Origin: Talpa occidentalis
Lineage: Eukaryota > Chordata > Mammalia > Eulipotyphla > Talpidae
Direction of reading: 5' to 3'
Length of the DNA: 64,000 nucleotides
Assembly: GCF_014898055.3 (NCBI RefSeq)
Contig: NW_023605194.1
Location: 56,273,361 to 56,337,360, forward strand
In this document: positions 47,381-57,668 of the stretch, piece by piece
Layout of the letters: the number at the start of each line of letters is the position of its first letter
How positions within the stretch are numbered: the stretch's first letter is position 1
Translations under genes and position numbers: made by a program
The notes under the pieces: generated by a model
What the model saw: the letters and a program-made list of their open reading frames with translations, nothing else
What the model was told of the DNA's origin: nothing
The model's database searches: none

Positions 47381-47759
47381 TGATATTGTTGACTTTTCTT
47401 TCTTTACCTTTCTCTTCAGCCAGTCTCATGACCCCTGCTTTGTTCCCTTTTGTACCATTAAGTCACAGAAACCAACAGGAAAGAATCAACCCAGAGAGTA
47501 AGTGTGAGAGAGACCTGGAGCAGGCAAGGTGAGGGTTAAAATTGAGATTGAAGCTTAGAAATGTTAAAGTATCTCCAAAAATATCTAATTTAATGTTGAG
47601 AAAGAGTTTATAGCTAAAGCTAAGTGACAAACATGGGTTTCCAGAGTCAACTAAAGCAAAATGGAGTATTCCAAAAGATACAGGAAGGGAATTCTGAGTG
47701 GAAGTTTCTCTGCACATAAGTGTAAGGGAAACAGAGCTTTATTTAAGAGAATATTTTTA
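47381..47759. other. unclassified DNA
   Basis: No gene or repeat recognised. The right end is the target duplication of the next SINE. Confidence 0.4.
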
Positions 47760-48033
47760 TTTTATTTTTTAAGATTTATTTATTTATGCATACAAGAGCT
47801 GGAGTATAGGCCAGAGATGTGGGGGGGTGAGAGGAATCATCAGAGACAGAGTAAGGAACAGAACAGGCAGACTGACTGAAATACACTGCTGAAGGGAGCA
47901 GTGGGCGAGACAGGAGAGGTCTGCTTCACCATGTGGGTTTCTCTCTGGCAGGCCGGGCATTGAACTCATGCTGCAGAGGCTGTGGATTTCTTCATAGTGT
48001 GGTGCTTAACCCCTTTTGCCACCAGGGAGGCCC
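47760..48033 (-). mobile_element. tRNA-derived SINE, type II
   Basis: Tail complement TTTATTTATTTATGCATAC, GCTGGAGTATAGGCCAGAG, a G-run at 47820-47827 and head complement GCCACCAGGGAGGCCC. The target duplication TAAGAGAATATTTTTA is at 47744-47759 and, with one change, at 48034-48049. Confidence 0.95.
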
Positions 48034-48049
48034 TAAGAGAACATTTTTA

Positions 48050-48662
48050 AGGAACCTCATGAATTTATCTAACATGAACAGTTTAATAAACCAAAAATTA
48101 GAGATGAATTCAAGGTGATCACTTCATATTTTTTGTTCCCTTATTTCCTTTCTGTCATTGCAGAATTGAACAAAGGTTTTGGTTGGAAGAGTCAGTATAA
48201 TCCAGTGCGAGAAGGGATAAGAAGTTTCTGACACCATGTGATATTTTACAGGAAAATTTTTTAGCATTTGCTTTTCCCCCATATTTCCTTAAAAACCCGA
48301 GCCTTGCATATATACTGCTGAATATATGAAGAGGCATGAATGATACATATTTTTTCTGATCTTGAACAAATGTAAATATTATATTTAGAGCTTTGACATC
48401 GATCTCAACTATAGCATTTCTTTTAGGAATCTCATTTATGCCTAGATCCATTTTGTAGATGGGGAAAAATAAGATAAATTCTATAAATTCTGTGGTCCTC
48501 ACTTTTAGTAATTATCTACATTATAATGTGTCCATACTTTATGTTAAGTAAGAAGTATCTTACTGGTTAAACAGCAATGTTATTATTTGTAAATTTATAG
48601 AGATAGATGTAGGCAAAACTGTGAACTATATGACATTCTTTTACTTTTTATTCTTTCTCATC
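48050..48662. other. unclassified DNA
   Basis: No gene. The minus-strand open frame at 48155-48502 has no recognisable domain, and I regard it as chance. Confidence 0.4.
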
Positions 48663-48677
48663 TAAAATACGTTTACT

Positions 48678-48978
48678 GGGCCTCCCCGGTGGCGCAGCAG
48701 TTGAGCGCTGGGTTTGAAGCTGCGCGCAGCCTCTGCAGTGCCGGTTTGATCCCTGGCTACTCCCCGGCCACGAGAGAATGGTCCCATATGGCGCGCAGAC
48801 CTCTCCTGCCGCCCACTGCTCCCCTCAGCAGTGTACTTCGGTCCTTCTGCCTGCTCTGCTTCCCGCTCTGGCTCTGGTGAATTCTCTCACCCTCCCGCAC
48901 TTCTGACTGTACCCAGTGCATGTATAAACAAAACAAACAAACAAACAAATAAATAAAACATGCCTCTATAAAAAAAAT
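48678..48978 (+). mobile_element. tRNA-derived SINE, type I, young, long-tail variant
   Basis: Head GGGCCTCCCCGGTGGCGCAG, body with CAGTGTACTTCGGTCCTTCT, then AAACAAAC repeats and the block ACATGCCTCTATAAAAA before the end. That block is shared only with the copies at 11719 and 24251. The target duplication TAAAATACGTTTACT is at 48663-48677 and, with one change, at 48979-48993. Confidence 0.97.
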
Positions 48979-49216
48979 TAAAATATGTTTACTGTTTGTA
49001 GTTATTAGAATGCATACTCTTTGTTCACTTCCCTGCCTTTATTTTGGTTTCATCCTCCTCCTACTCTTAATGCAAATGCTGCTGACTTGCTTTTATGCCC
49101 TGTATTTTTTTCCTAATAAAACTTGATTGCAATAGACTTTCTAGCTAGAAAAGATCCGCCAATTACTACTGTCACATTGGGGTATATGTTGCTATTAGAA
49201 ACCTAAGATACTGTTG

Positions 49217-49488
49217 TTTTTTTTAAAGATTTATTTATTTATGCATACAAGAGCTAGAGTACAGGACAGAGGTGTGGGGGGTGGGAAGACTCACCAGAGA
49301 CTGAGAAGGGAACAGAACAGGCAGATCAACCAAAGTACACTGCTGAGGAGAGGAGTGGGCAAGTCAGGAGAGGTCTGCTGTGCCATGTGGGTTGCTTCCT
49401 GGCCAGCCGAGGATCGAACTCATGCTGTAGGGGCTGCGGACAGCTTCACAGGCTGTGTCTTAACCCTTTGCACCACCAGGGAGGCCCC
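49217..49488 (-). mobile_element. tRNA-derived SINE, type II
   Basis: Reverse-oriented. CAAGAGCTAGAGTACAGGAC, GAGGATCGAACTCATG and CACCACCAGGGAGGCCCC are clear. The target duplication around AAGATACTGTT is at about 49205-49216 and, slightly changed (AAGATATTGTT), from 49489. Confidence 0.94.
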
Positions 49489-49597
49489 AAAGATATTGTT
49501 TTAAATCCAAAATTAGTTATGAGGCATCCTTTAGAGGTTGGAAAATCTTATTACATTTCACCTCAAATTATATGTGGGAGAAGATGATCCTGCCTAT

Positions 49598-49621
49598 TTT
49601 ATTTTATTTTTATAAAGATCT

Positions 49622-49672
<51 letters not shown>

Positions 49673-49911
49673 TACAAGCACTGGGTATAGTCAGAAGTGC
49701 GGGAGGGTGACAGAATTCACCAGAGCCAGAGCGGTGAACATAACAGGCAGCCTGACGAAATACACTGCTGAGGGGAGTAGCAGGTGCGGCAGGAGAGGTC
49801 TGTCATGCCATGTGGGACCCTCACCGGTGACTGGGGATCGAACCGGCACTGCAGAGGATGCAGGCAGCTTCGCAGCCCAGCGCTCAACTGTTGTGCCACC
49901 AGGGGAGGCCC
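49598..49911 (-). mobile_element. tRNA-derived SINE, type I, with expanded tail
   Basis: Reverse-oriented. The tail has grown into a pure (TTTA)n tract of about 53 bp at 49621-49673. Head complement GTGCCACCAGGGGAGGCCC. The target duplication TGATCCTGCCTAT lies at 49585-49597 and 49912-49924. Confidence 0.96.
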
Positions 49912-49924
49912 TGATCCTGCCTAT

Positions 49925-51032
49925 GTTAAATAATTTCCTGCTAATATGTTACAACCATGCATAATATATGGATCAATTTCAAGATTTATCACTATTGGAT
50001 TTATGGGAATAAAATTTGATGATTTCTCATGAATATCTAAAAATGTGCTCTTTCCTGTCTTTTTATTTTATTAGCATTGCGTGGAGTTCTCTTTTGCGTG
50101 AGGTCCTTAAATAATTCTAATTACAAGGTTCTTTTCACCAAATGAGTATTTACTCTCTAAACTGTACTCCCTAGATATAGCAATTTCCATGGTTTTAATT
50201 TTGTCTCCTTTGTACACCAATTTTAACTCTCAACATATTTTTCTATCATATTACACTTTATATTATTTGTAAAGCCTTCAGGTTTGTCAAATGCTTTCTA
50301 TTTTATATGTTAATAATCAGTGTCAACAAAATGTTATCCAATTCTTCCTTATATTGTGATTCTACCCAATATGTGAGCTACATTTAGCATACTCTGCATG
50401 GTTTATCCAAGTACGTCTAAATTATCTTTATAAGAAAAAATATAACTGCAAAATTCATCAGCTAAGCTTCTATTGCAAATTTATCTAATTGTGTGACTCT
50501 CTAAAACAAAACTCTCTGCTTTAATATGCTACAGACTTAATGTCAGTAATATCTTCCATCAAAATCCCCTACAATTATACATACACTTTGAAGACTCGAG
50601 TTATTATTTAGCAAGGAATCAAATAAGGTTTAATATGGTTATTTTAAATATGTGATCTTATTCTCTTTTCAATATTTTTAATTAAAGTGTTCTTGTCATT
50701 ATTTAGGTATCCCTAGCAACATTTTAACTCCCTCTAATTGTGTACACAATCCAGGATTCAATCATGCCATAGTGATTCAAAGAGAAAAGAAAATATTTTT
50801 AATCCCAGATCCATATACTGAGAAAATATACTTACATAAACTCTTTCAGTGTTCTCCCCTGTAGATTTGGATAAAATGTCCCAACTCATAGTTCAACAAC
50901 AACATCAATCAATTGAATATAATTGACATTTACCAACTACTTTAACCAACAACAGAAGAATATGTAATTTTCTCAAACTCATGTGGAACATTCACTGAGA
51001 TAGACTATTCTTGGCCATCATACAGACCTTAA
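49925..51032. other. unclassified AT-rich DNA
   Basis: No gene or recognisable repeat. Confidence 0.4.
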
Positions 51033-51049
51033 GAAATTTAAAATTGTGG

Positions 51050-51322
51050 GGCCTTCCTGGTGTTGCAGGAGGTTGAGCACTGCACTGTGAAGCTGTCTGC
51101 AGTCTCTGCAGCATGGGTTTGATCCCGGCCAGTCAGGGAGAATCCCCAGTGGCGGCGAAGCAGACCTCTCCTACCTCACCCGCTGCTCCCCTCAGCAGTG
51201 TATTTTGTTAGTCTGCCTGTACTGTTCCCCGCTCTGTCTCCGATGAATCTTCTCAAGCTCCCGCACATCTGGCCTGTACCTCAGTTCTTGTATAAAAATG
51301 AATGAATCTTTTAAAAAAAAGT
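51050..51322 (+). mobile_element. tRNA-derived SINE, type III (intermediate)
   Basis: Head GGCCTTCCTGGTGTTGCAGG, B-box-like GGTTTGATCCC, body GTTAGTCTGCCTGTACTG, 3' end CACATCTGGCCTGTACC. The 17-bp target duplication GAAATTTAAAATTGTGG is at 51033-51049 and 51323-51339. Confidence 0.96.
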
Positions 51323-51369
51323 GAAATTTAAAATTGTGGAAACCTTGTTCTCTCAAACTACAATAGAAT

Positions 51370-52400
51370 TATTGTAGAAGTCTGTAACAGAAAGATTATT
51401 GAAAAATCCCAGAATACATGTACATTAAACTTCTAAATGGCACACAGAGGAAATCTCATAAAAAAATAATTTTAAGCTAGATAAAAGCACAACTTATACA
51501 AATTTGTGTAATACAAGAAAATCAGTGATTAATCTATACATAATCTATACACCATTAAATGGATGTATAGTAAAGGAAAAAGTTCTAAAATCAATAATCT
51601 AAGTGTTTCTACCTTAGTAAAAGAAAAACAAATTAAAACCAAAGGTAAGAAAAGAAAATAAAGGAATTAGAGCAGGAATCAAAGAAAGTGAAAATAGGAA
51701 ATCAGCAGAAAAATTTCAGAGTATCAATGGAATAGAATCGGAGGCCAAAAAAAAATTCTTATATGTGATCAATTGATTTTTGACAAGGATGCCAAAGGGA
51801 AAGAATACTATTTGAACAGATGGAAAAACTATATACTCACAGACAATGAATTTGGCTCTTTTCCTTACACTAGAATCACTACAAAATGTCTTTCATAGAC
51901 CTAAATGTAAAGGTTAGAAATATGAAGATCTTAGATGGCAAACTAGGAGTAAGTGTGAACTTGCCTTAGGCATTCTCAGTTATGACCTTAAGATTCTAAG
52001 CAGCAAACAAAAAGAATAAATTAGATTTCATCCAAATTAATTTTTTCTGCTTCAAGGGACACGTCACAAAGTGAAAAGAAAAACCCACAGGATGAAAACT
52101 TATTTTTTAGTAATGTGTTGATAACACATATATGGAACTTATATGTATTATGTGAACATGCAAAGAACCCAGTTTTTAAAATGGACCACAGATCTGGAGA
52201 GACATTTCAAAAATGATATATAAATGGCCAATATGATTTTGAGAGAACACTTAAATTAACATCAGTAGTTACAGGAGAAATGTAAGTCAAAACTACATCA
52301 GATATAATTTTACCTCCACTAGGATTTATGGGGAAAAAAGTGTTGATTAGGATAAGGAGATAGGCAACATTAATATTTTACAGGTGGAAACATAAAGTGA
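51370..52400 (+). mobile_element. old L1 ORF2 fragments with internal deletions
   Basis: GAGCAGGAATCAAAGAAAGT, then GATCAATTGATTTTTGACAA, AAATGTAAAGGTTAGAAATA, AAGATCTTAGATGGCAAACT and TAAAATGGACCACAGATCTG follow L1 ORF2 order, with joins where consensus stretches are absent (near 51750). Many stops. Subfamily not resolved. Confidence 0.72.
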
Positions 52401-52814
52401 TACAGATTCAAGTCTGCAGATTTCAATCAACCCTAATCCACCCAACAGAGTGAACTAAATAAATGTTAACTAATGTTATTAAGTGCTTGCTAATCCTATT
52501 AAATGCAAACAAAACTATTTTAGCTTGTTGACTAGAGGTGACCAGATTTGTTCTGCTTCCATTAAGATTCAAGTCTAGTTCAGCTCTTGGTTCATTTCTT
52601 TCACGATTGGTTGATTTTGTTTTGTACTTTTCCTCTAATAAAATGTAAAGTAGTAACCTGTGAAGGTAGCTCTAGGAACCATTTCTTCATTTTTTTATAG
52701 AAGTAACATTGCATTATAATATTATGTTCTAAACATGCATCATTATAAATCATCTGTATATAGTACATTAAGTTATCACTAAAAGTCCCATGCTATACTG
52801 TTTTAATTTGGGTT
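52401..52814. other. unclassified DNA
   Basis: No gene. It may include the decayed end of the preceding L1. Confidence 0.35.
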
Positions 52815-52937
52815 AACTTTTTAAATTGAGGTAACATGGATTTACACCATCATATATGATTTAGAGATACAGGATCATATCCTTCAGGTGCATGTTACCA
52901 CACCTCATCTACCACCAAGGCAATTCACAGACATTTT
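52815..52937 (-). mobile_element. old L1 3' UTR fragment
   Basis: TTTAAATTGAGGTAACATGG, TTAGAGATACAGGATCATAT and CCTTCAGGTGCATGTTACCA parallel the antisense L1 3' UTR text at 43035-43120 and 58440-58500. Confidence 0.6.
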
Positions 52938-53224
52938 TTTTTAAGATTTATTTATTTAGTTTAAGGATTTATTTATTTATTTATACAAGCACTGGGTACA
53001 GTCAGAAGCACAGGAGGGTGACAGAATTAACCAGAGCCAGAGCAGGGAACAGAGCAGGCAGACGGATGAAGTACACTGCTGAGGGGAGCAGCAGGTGTGG
53101 CAGAAGAGGTATGCTCACCATGTGGGACCCTTGCCCAGTGGCCGGGGGTGGAACCGGTGCTGCAGAGGCTGCGGGCAGCTTCACAACCCAGCGCTCAACC
53201 CCTGTGCCACCACCGGAGAGGCCC
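52938..53224 (-). mobile_element. tRNA-derived SINE, type I, second unit of a tandem dimer
   Basis: Reverse-oriented unit whose tail is itself duplicated (two TTTATTTATTTA blocks at 52947-52985). Its head complement CACCACCGGAGAGGCCC (ending 53224) abuts the tail of the next SINE with no intervening sequence. The outer target copies CAATTCACAGACATTTTT (from 52920) and CAATTGACAGTCATTTTT (from 53478) flank the pair, not each unit. Confidence 0.95.
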
Positions 53225-53479
53225 TATTTATTTATTTATTTACATAAGCACTGGGTACAGTCAGAAGCGTGGGAGGGCGAGAGAATTCACCAGAGTCAGG
53301 GCGGAGAGCAGAACTGGCAGACTGACGAAGTACATTGCTGAAGGGAGCAGCGGGCAGCAGGAGAGGTCTGCGCACCATGTGGGACCCTCACCTGGTGTCC
53401 AGGGATGGAACCAGCATTGCGGAGGCTGCGGGCAGCTTCGCAACCCAGCGCTCAACCACTGCACCACCAGGGAGGCCCA
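53225..53479 (-). mobile_element. tRNA-derived SINE, type I, first unit of a tandem dimer
   Basis: Reverse-oriented and in the same direction as its neighbour. It has a short tail complement TATTTATTTATTTATTTAC, no A-run, then AAGCACTGGGTACAGTCAG and head complement CACCACCAGGGAGGCCC. Confidence 0.95.
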
Positions 53480-53495
53480 ATTGACAGTCATTTTT

Positions 53496-53829
53496 AAAGA
53501 AACAAGTTTAGATTTTTTTTTTTTTTCCCATAAGAGTTTGCTGTTACATAGAGGTGGCAAGGATAAGAATAGCTTTATAGTATACAGATTATACACTTTT
53601 TTTTTTTGGTTCAGGTAGTGCCATTTTCCTGTTATATTACTATGGCTTATTAATCACCTCATTGGTTATTTTATTTTATAAAAATAATTTTATTGATATC
53701 TATATAATTATTGATTCATTGATGATGATATAATTGATGTTTATATGATTGTATTTCCTACTATACAAGAGATTTCAAAATCTTATTCTCAATGAATATG
53801 ACTGACTTTGAGCCTCCAAAACCTTCCTG
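53496..53829. other. unclassified AT-rich DNA
   Basis: No gene. T-runs lie at 53513-53526 and 53598-53607. Confidence 0.4.
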
Positions 53830-54101
53830 TTTTTAATAAAGATTTATTTTTATTTATTTTTGCATATAAAAACTGAGTGTAGACCCAAGGTGCAGGGGGG
53901 TGAGTGGATTCACCAGAGACAGAGGGGAGCAGAACAGGTGAATCTACTGAAATACACTGCTGAGGAGAGCAGTGGAAGAGACAGGCGAGGTCTGCTGTGC
54001 CATGTGAGTTAGCTCCCTGGGCGGGGATTGAACTCATGATGCATTTGCAGGCAATAGCTTGATAGTGCTGAGACTTTAACTCCTGTGACACCAGGAAGAC
54101 C
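53830..54101 (-). mobile_element. tRNA-derived SINE, type II
   Basis: Tail complement AAAGATTTATTTTTATTTAT, AGGTGAATCTACTGAAATAC and GGGATTGAACTCATG, with the head complement worn (GACACCAGGAAGACCC). The target duplication around TCCAAAACCTTC lies at about 53815 and 54104. Confidence 0.93.
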
Positions 54102-54114
54102 CATCCAAAACCCT

Positions 54115-54569
54115 CTTGTGAGAATGTCTTCACTCTTCCCTGATGCTTTACTCAATGTCATTGACAGTGACTAGTAATTCATTAGTGCCTTCTCTGTCCA
54201 TGGAGTGTATCACTGTAACAGTGACAGGTGGAAATACAAAAAATCTTGTCCATTGTTTTGTCTTTCACTATTTTACAGTTCACAACACCTGATATAGCTT
54301 TAAAAAAAAAAAAAAAAAAAAGATTCCATGAAGTGCCTAATCGTGTTGGGTTTTATTATGGTGGAAGATACATGGTACCTTATTATATGCTGTCATCAAA
54401 ATCCCTGCCATCAATATCCTAGCATGGTGTTTTCCCAGACAAAATTTATTTGGTTTCCCAGGAATAAATTCTATTATTGGACCCTCAGCAGTTTTTGCCT
54501 CAGCTCCATAAAACAGAACTTTCTACCCTGCCCATCTCAGATTGGTTCACAAATCTTACAACCGTAAGT
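54115..54569. other. unclassified DNA with a poly(A) run
   Basis: No gene. An A-run of about 20 bp lies at 54302-54321. Open frames here show no recognisable protein. Confidence 0.4.
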
Positions 54570-54885
54570 CTTATTAAATAACAAAAATCAGAGTTAACTA
54601 AGTTAAAGATTTATTGGCTTTATTAAAGTTTTCATGAATCTAGCAGCATCCTATTTAGCAAGCAGAAAGGTGTTGCAAAGAGTTAAATAAAATGGAAAGA
54701 TAGTTGGGAAAAAAAACAGTGTGAGGCTAGAAAAGAAAGATTATTTCAAGCAAAACCTTTAGGAAAGACACAGCGGTTTCATGTAGATTACCTCACTACT
54801 GCTGGCCAAGAAATTCCAGATTTACTAAGCACTACAATGTGCTTAGGCATTACATGTTGATGGGATTTAGCATGAATGTTGTGGG
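54570..54885 (-). mobile_element. LTR-like element, family LTR-D, copy 1
   Basis: Shares with 57535-58430, in order: TTATTAAAT, CAAGAATC/ATGAATC then CTAGCA, TAGCAARCAGAAA, AAAGATTRTTTCA and CCAAGAAATTCCAGATT-like text. On the minus strand it contains AATAAAGCCAATAAATC, a poly(A)-signal region. The true ends are not resolved. Confidence 0.6.
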
Positions 54886-54887
54886 GA

Positions 54888-55235
54888 AACATTGGGGTCT
54901 AGGCCTGGAGGTGTGGGGATAAAAGAAACACAGTGAAGAACAGAAAAGGCAAATTTATTGAAATATGCTAAGAGAAGCAGTGGGCAGGACAGGAAAGGTC
55001 TGCATGAGGATTTGGGGCTCCCTTTTATAACCTGTTTCACTGGCTTTTCATTACTGGGGCGTCGGTTGGGCTGGTAGGTGCTGGGATGTCTGGTCTTGGG
55101 TGTTGACTTTTGACACAGAGTATGTTATGGTCCTGTTCCCATTCATGATCAAAGGGTTACAGAGAGAGAAGGGCACCCCAGAGGCCCCAAACCAGCCCGT
55201 TCTAAATAGATTCTGCTTTCTGTGACTTCAAGACA
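54888..55235 (-). mobile_element. retroviral LTR, family LTR-B, copy 1
   Basis: Minus strand: TTTGATCATGAATGGGAACA, ACATACTCTGTGTCAAA, GACCAGACATCCCAGC, a TATA box TTATAAAAGGG (near 55023), then GCAGACCTTTCCTGTCCTGC, ATATTTCAATAAATTTGCC with the AATAAA signal and CACACCTCCAGGCCTAGACC. The section from the TATA box to the end is the part that matches the SINE body. It is homologous to 58691-59199. The U3 5' end is uncertain. Confidence 0.75.
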
Positions 55236-55249
55236 AAACATTTTCTAGT

Positions 55250-55790
55250 GCATACAATGTTTAATGGAAAGGAACTTTAATACAATCAGTGTACAATACA
55301 GAAAAGACAGAGTAAATTTTCCAAATCAAACACCTAAAATTACCCATCCCCTCCTGGGTAAATGCCCAAACAGGGCTGGCTCAAAGCAGGGCCACTGAGG
55401 CCTGAAAGTCTGCCACAAGTCTAAGATTCCTTCTGGTGGGGACCCATACGGAAGAGATTGAAGGGGCCCAGCACATTTGGGACTAAAGGAACAAAATCCA
55501 AATAAAAGCTGCCATTGTTAATCTCCACCCACATCTGTTTCAAACAGTCCAGGACCAAGAAGCAAGTGCAGTTTTTTCACATGTTTCCCTGTTCCATGTG
55601 ACTCCTCCTGCTCACCTTCTAGCTTTCCATCCTTCTTAACTTCCTTTCTCCAGTGTCTCCTCCTCTGTGCTCAGCTCCTCCCTCCCTTGGGTGGGGTAGG
55701 GAACCTGGAACCTCCTTGTTCCTTGGGGACCACCTTGTTACAAAAGTGATCACTCTTATGACATGTTTCCCATAGTGACTTTATCAAATG
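55250..55790 (-). mobile_element. LTR-like element, family LTR-C, copy 2
   Basis: Plus-strand order: GGAACTTTAATACAATCAG, CCATCCCCTCCTGGGTAAAT, GGGCCACTGAGGCCTGA, AATCCAAATAAAAGCTGCC, a TCTCC-rich middle, GGGTAGGGAACCTGGAACC. This matches the copies at 26371 and 59205. No coding region is attached. Confidence 0.65.
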
Positions 55791-56276
55791 CCTTTTTGTA
55801 GTCAAGCCTACCAAACCTTTTTTTCTGGGCAAGTAGTGGGGGACTTAGATTTTAACATTATTAAGTGATATTCTGACAATGCACCTTACCATTTTGGGCC
55901 TGTTTTTACTCTTTTTAAACAGTTTGTGTTCTCAATATTATAGGAATTTGGTTATGCTGTATATTGATTTTTAAACACAGAGATGCTTAAGATTCCTTTA
56001 TGAAAAACAGCAAAAACTGCCCATATGTCAATAAAAACCATTTTTATATTTTGTCAGAAATATTAAAAAAAAAACAAAACTTAACCCTATAAAACATTGA
56101 CTACATATCCATTGTTATTTTAAAAACTAGAATATATGGAAGAATTCAGGAAGAAAATTAGCATTCTTCAGCTCTACATCTCCCCATTTCCACAAGTAAA
56201 ATTTATAATTACTGCTTTAAATTTTCTAGGGTTCACATTTAACATTACAAAAATGTTTCCTTGATTAGTCAAAAAT
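55791..56276. other. unclassified AT-rich DNA
   Basis: No gene, and no retroviral internal region between the LTR copies here. Confidence 0.4.
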
Positions 56277-56286
56277 AAAGAGACCT

Positions 56287-56547
56287 GGGCCTCCCCAGTG
56301 GCTCAGCGGTTGAGCACTGGGTTGCAAAGCTGCCCGCAGCCTCTGCAGCACCAGTTCAATCCCCGGCCGCAGGGCTAGGGTCCCACATGGCGCGCAGAAC
56401 TCTCCTGCCACCCGCTGCTCCCCTCAGCAGTGTACTTTGTCAGTCTGCCTGCTCTGCTCTCCACTCTGACCCCGGTGAATTCTCTCACCCTCCCGCGCTT
56501 CTGACTGTATCCAGTGCTTGTATAAATAAATAAATAAATAAACAAAC
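56287..56547 (+). mobile_element. tRNA-derived SINE, type I
   Basis: GGGCCTCCCCAGTGGCTCAG head, B-box-like AGTTCAATCCCCGG, CAGTGTACTTTGTCAGTCTG in the body, and a TATAAATAAATAAATAAATA tail. The target duplication AAAGAGACCT is at 56277-56286 and 56548-56557. Confidence 0.96.
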
Positions 56548-56557
56548 AAAGAGACCT

Positions 56558-57534
56558 TGCTGAGTTCCTATTATGAAAAATTAGGATTTATCTTACTACT
56601 TCTCTCCCTTTTTCTTTCCCTAATATTTCTTTTTGTTATTTTCACCTTTTGTTTATATTGTAACCATAAATATAAAGTTAAAAAATGGCATCCCTGATAC
56701 TGTGATTTATAGAAAAAGTACATATTTGGTCATTCAGAGACCAAATATATATTTCTCCTATCTATTTGTTCTTTGTTTTTCCTAGCTCACAGGTAACAAA
56801 ACCCTTGGAATTTACCAAGAGTTGAGAGTGAAAAAGGCATCTTTTTTTTATGTTAATGAGAAGGATTTTGGAGCACCTGTGAATGGGAACTGTTTACCAG
56901 TGGAATAAAACCAAGTGATCAGAGGGTTGGAACTTTTGATCCCAAACCCAGACCTCAAGGAGGGGAGAAGGGCTGTAGTTTGAATCAATAAGGAGTGAAC
57001 AATAAGTCCATAAGTCATACTTCTGTAATGAAACTTTCATAAGAACCAAAAAGGACAAGGTTAAGAGAGCTTCCAGGTTGGTGGACATCTGGAGAACCTG
57101 GGAGTGTGCATGTCTGAAGACAGCAGGGAAGCTCTATGCCCTTTCCACATGCATTGCCCTGTGCATCCCCTGTGTCTGGCTAGAATCTTTAAGTGTAGTT
57201 TTCGTTATGTTCCTTAGTTATATCCTTTTATATAACAAACCTGTAATTTAGTATATAAAATATTTGTCTTTAATATTAAAGGTCAATGTTTTTGCAAGTT
57301 AATCAAACCCAAGGAGAGCTTTGTGGTAATCTTTGATTTGTAGTTGGCCAATGAGAAGCACTGCCTCATGGCCGTCTTAGTCTGTGGGATATTATGTTGT
57401 CCCCAGGTATATAATAGCAGAATTGAGTGGAACTGTAGGAGACCTAGTCCAGAGAATTGCATGGAGCTGTGGGCGAAAATTCTCCTACCCCACTATTGAT
57501 AAAATTGGGTTTCAGGAACCCTTATCATCCAAGA
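56558..57534. other. unclassified DNA
   Basis: No gene or recognisable young repeat. The segment 56880-57180 is a little GC-richer, with no structure that I can name. Confidence 0.4.
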
Positions 57535-57668
57535 GTTAGACCTGTTATTAAATGAAAGTCATCCAAATTAATTTAGAGATCTAATGGACTATATTGAAGG
57601 ACTCAAGAATCAGGCAGGATTCCATCTAGCAAATAGAAATGTGCTGTAAGTTTTACAAAATGGAAGGT

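Noticed and set aside
48155..48502. 115-codon minus-strand frame outside recognised repeats
   Set aside because: No recognisable motif, and the length is expected by chance in 64 kb on six frames.
53097..53618. 173-codon plus-strand frame, the longest in the window
   Set aside because: It reads through the SINE dimer in antisense. Similar translations occur at every other SINE copy.
55791..57534. Internal coding region of a provirus between the LTR-like blocks
   Set aside because: No gag, pol or env text is visible in any frame. The DNA is plain AT-rich sequence with one SINE.
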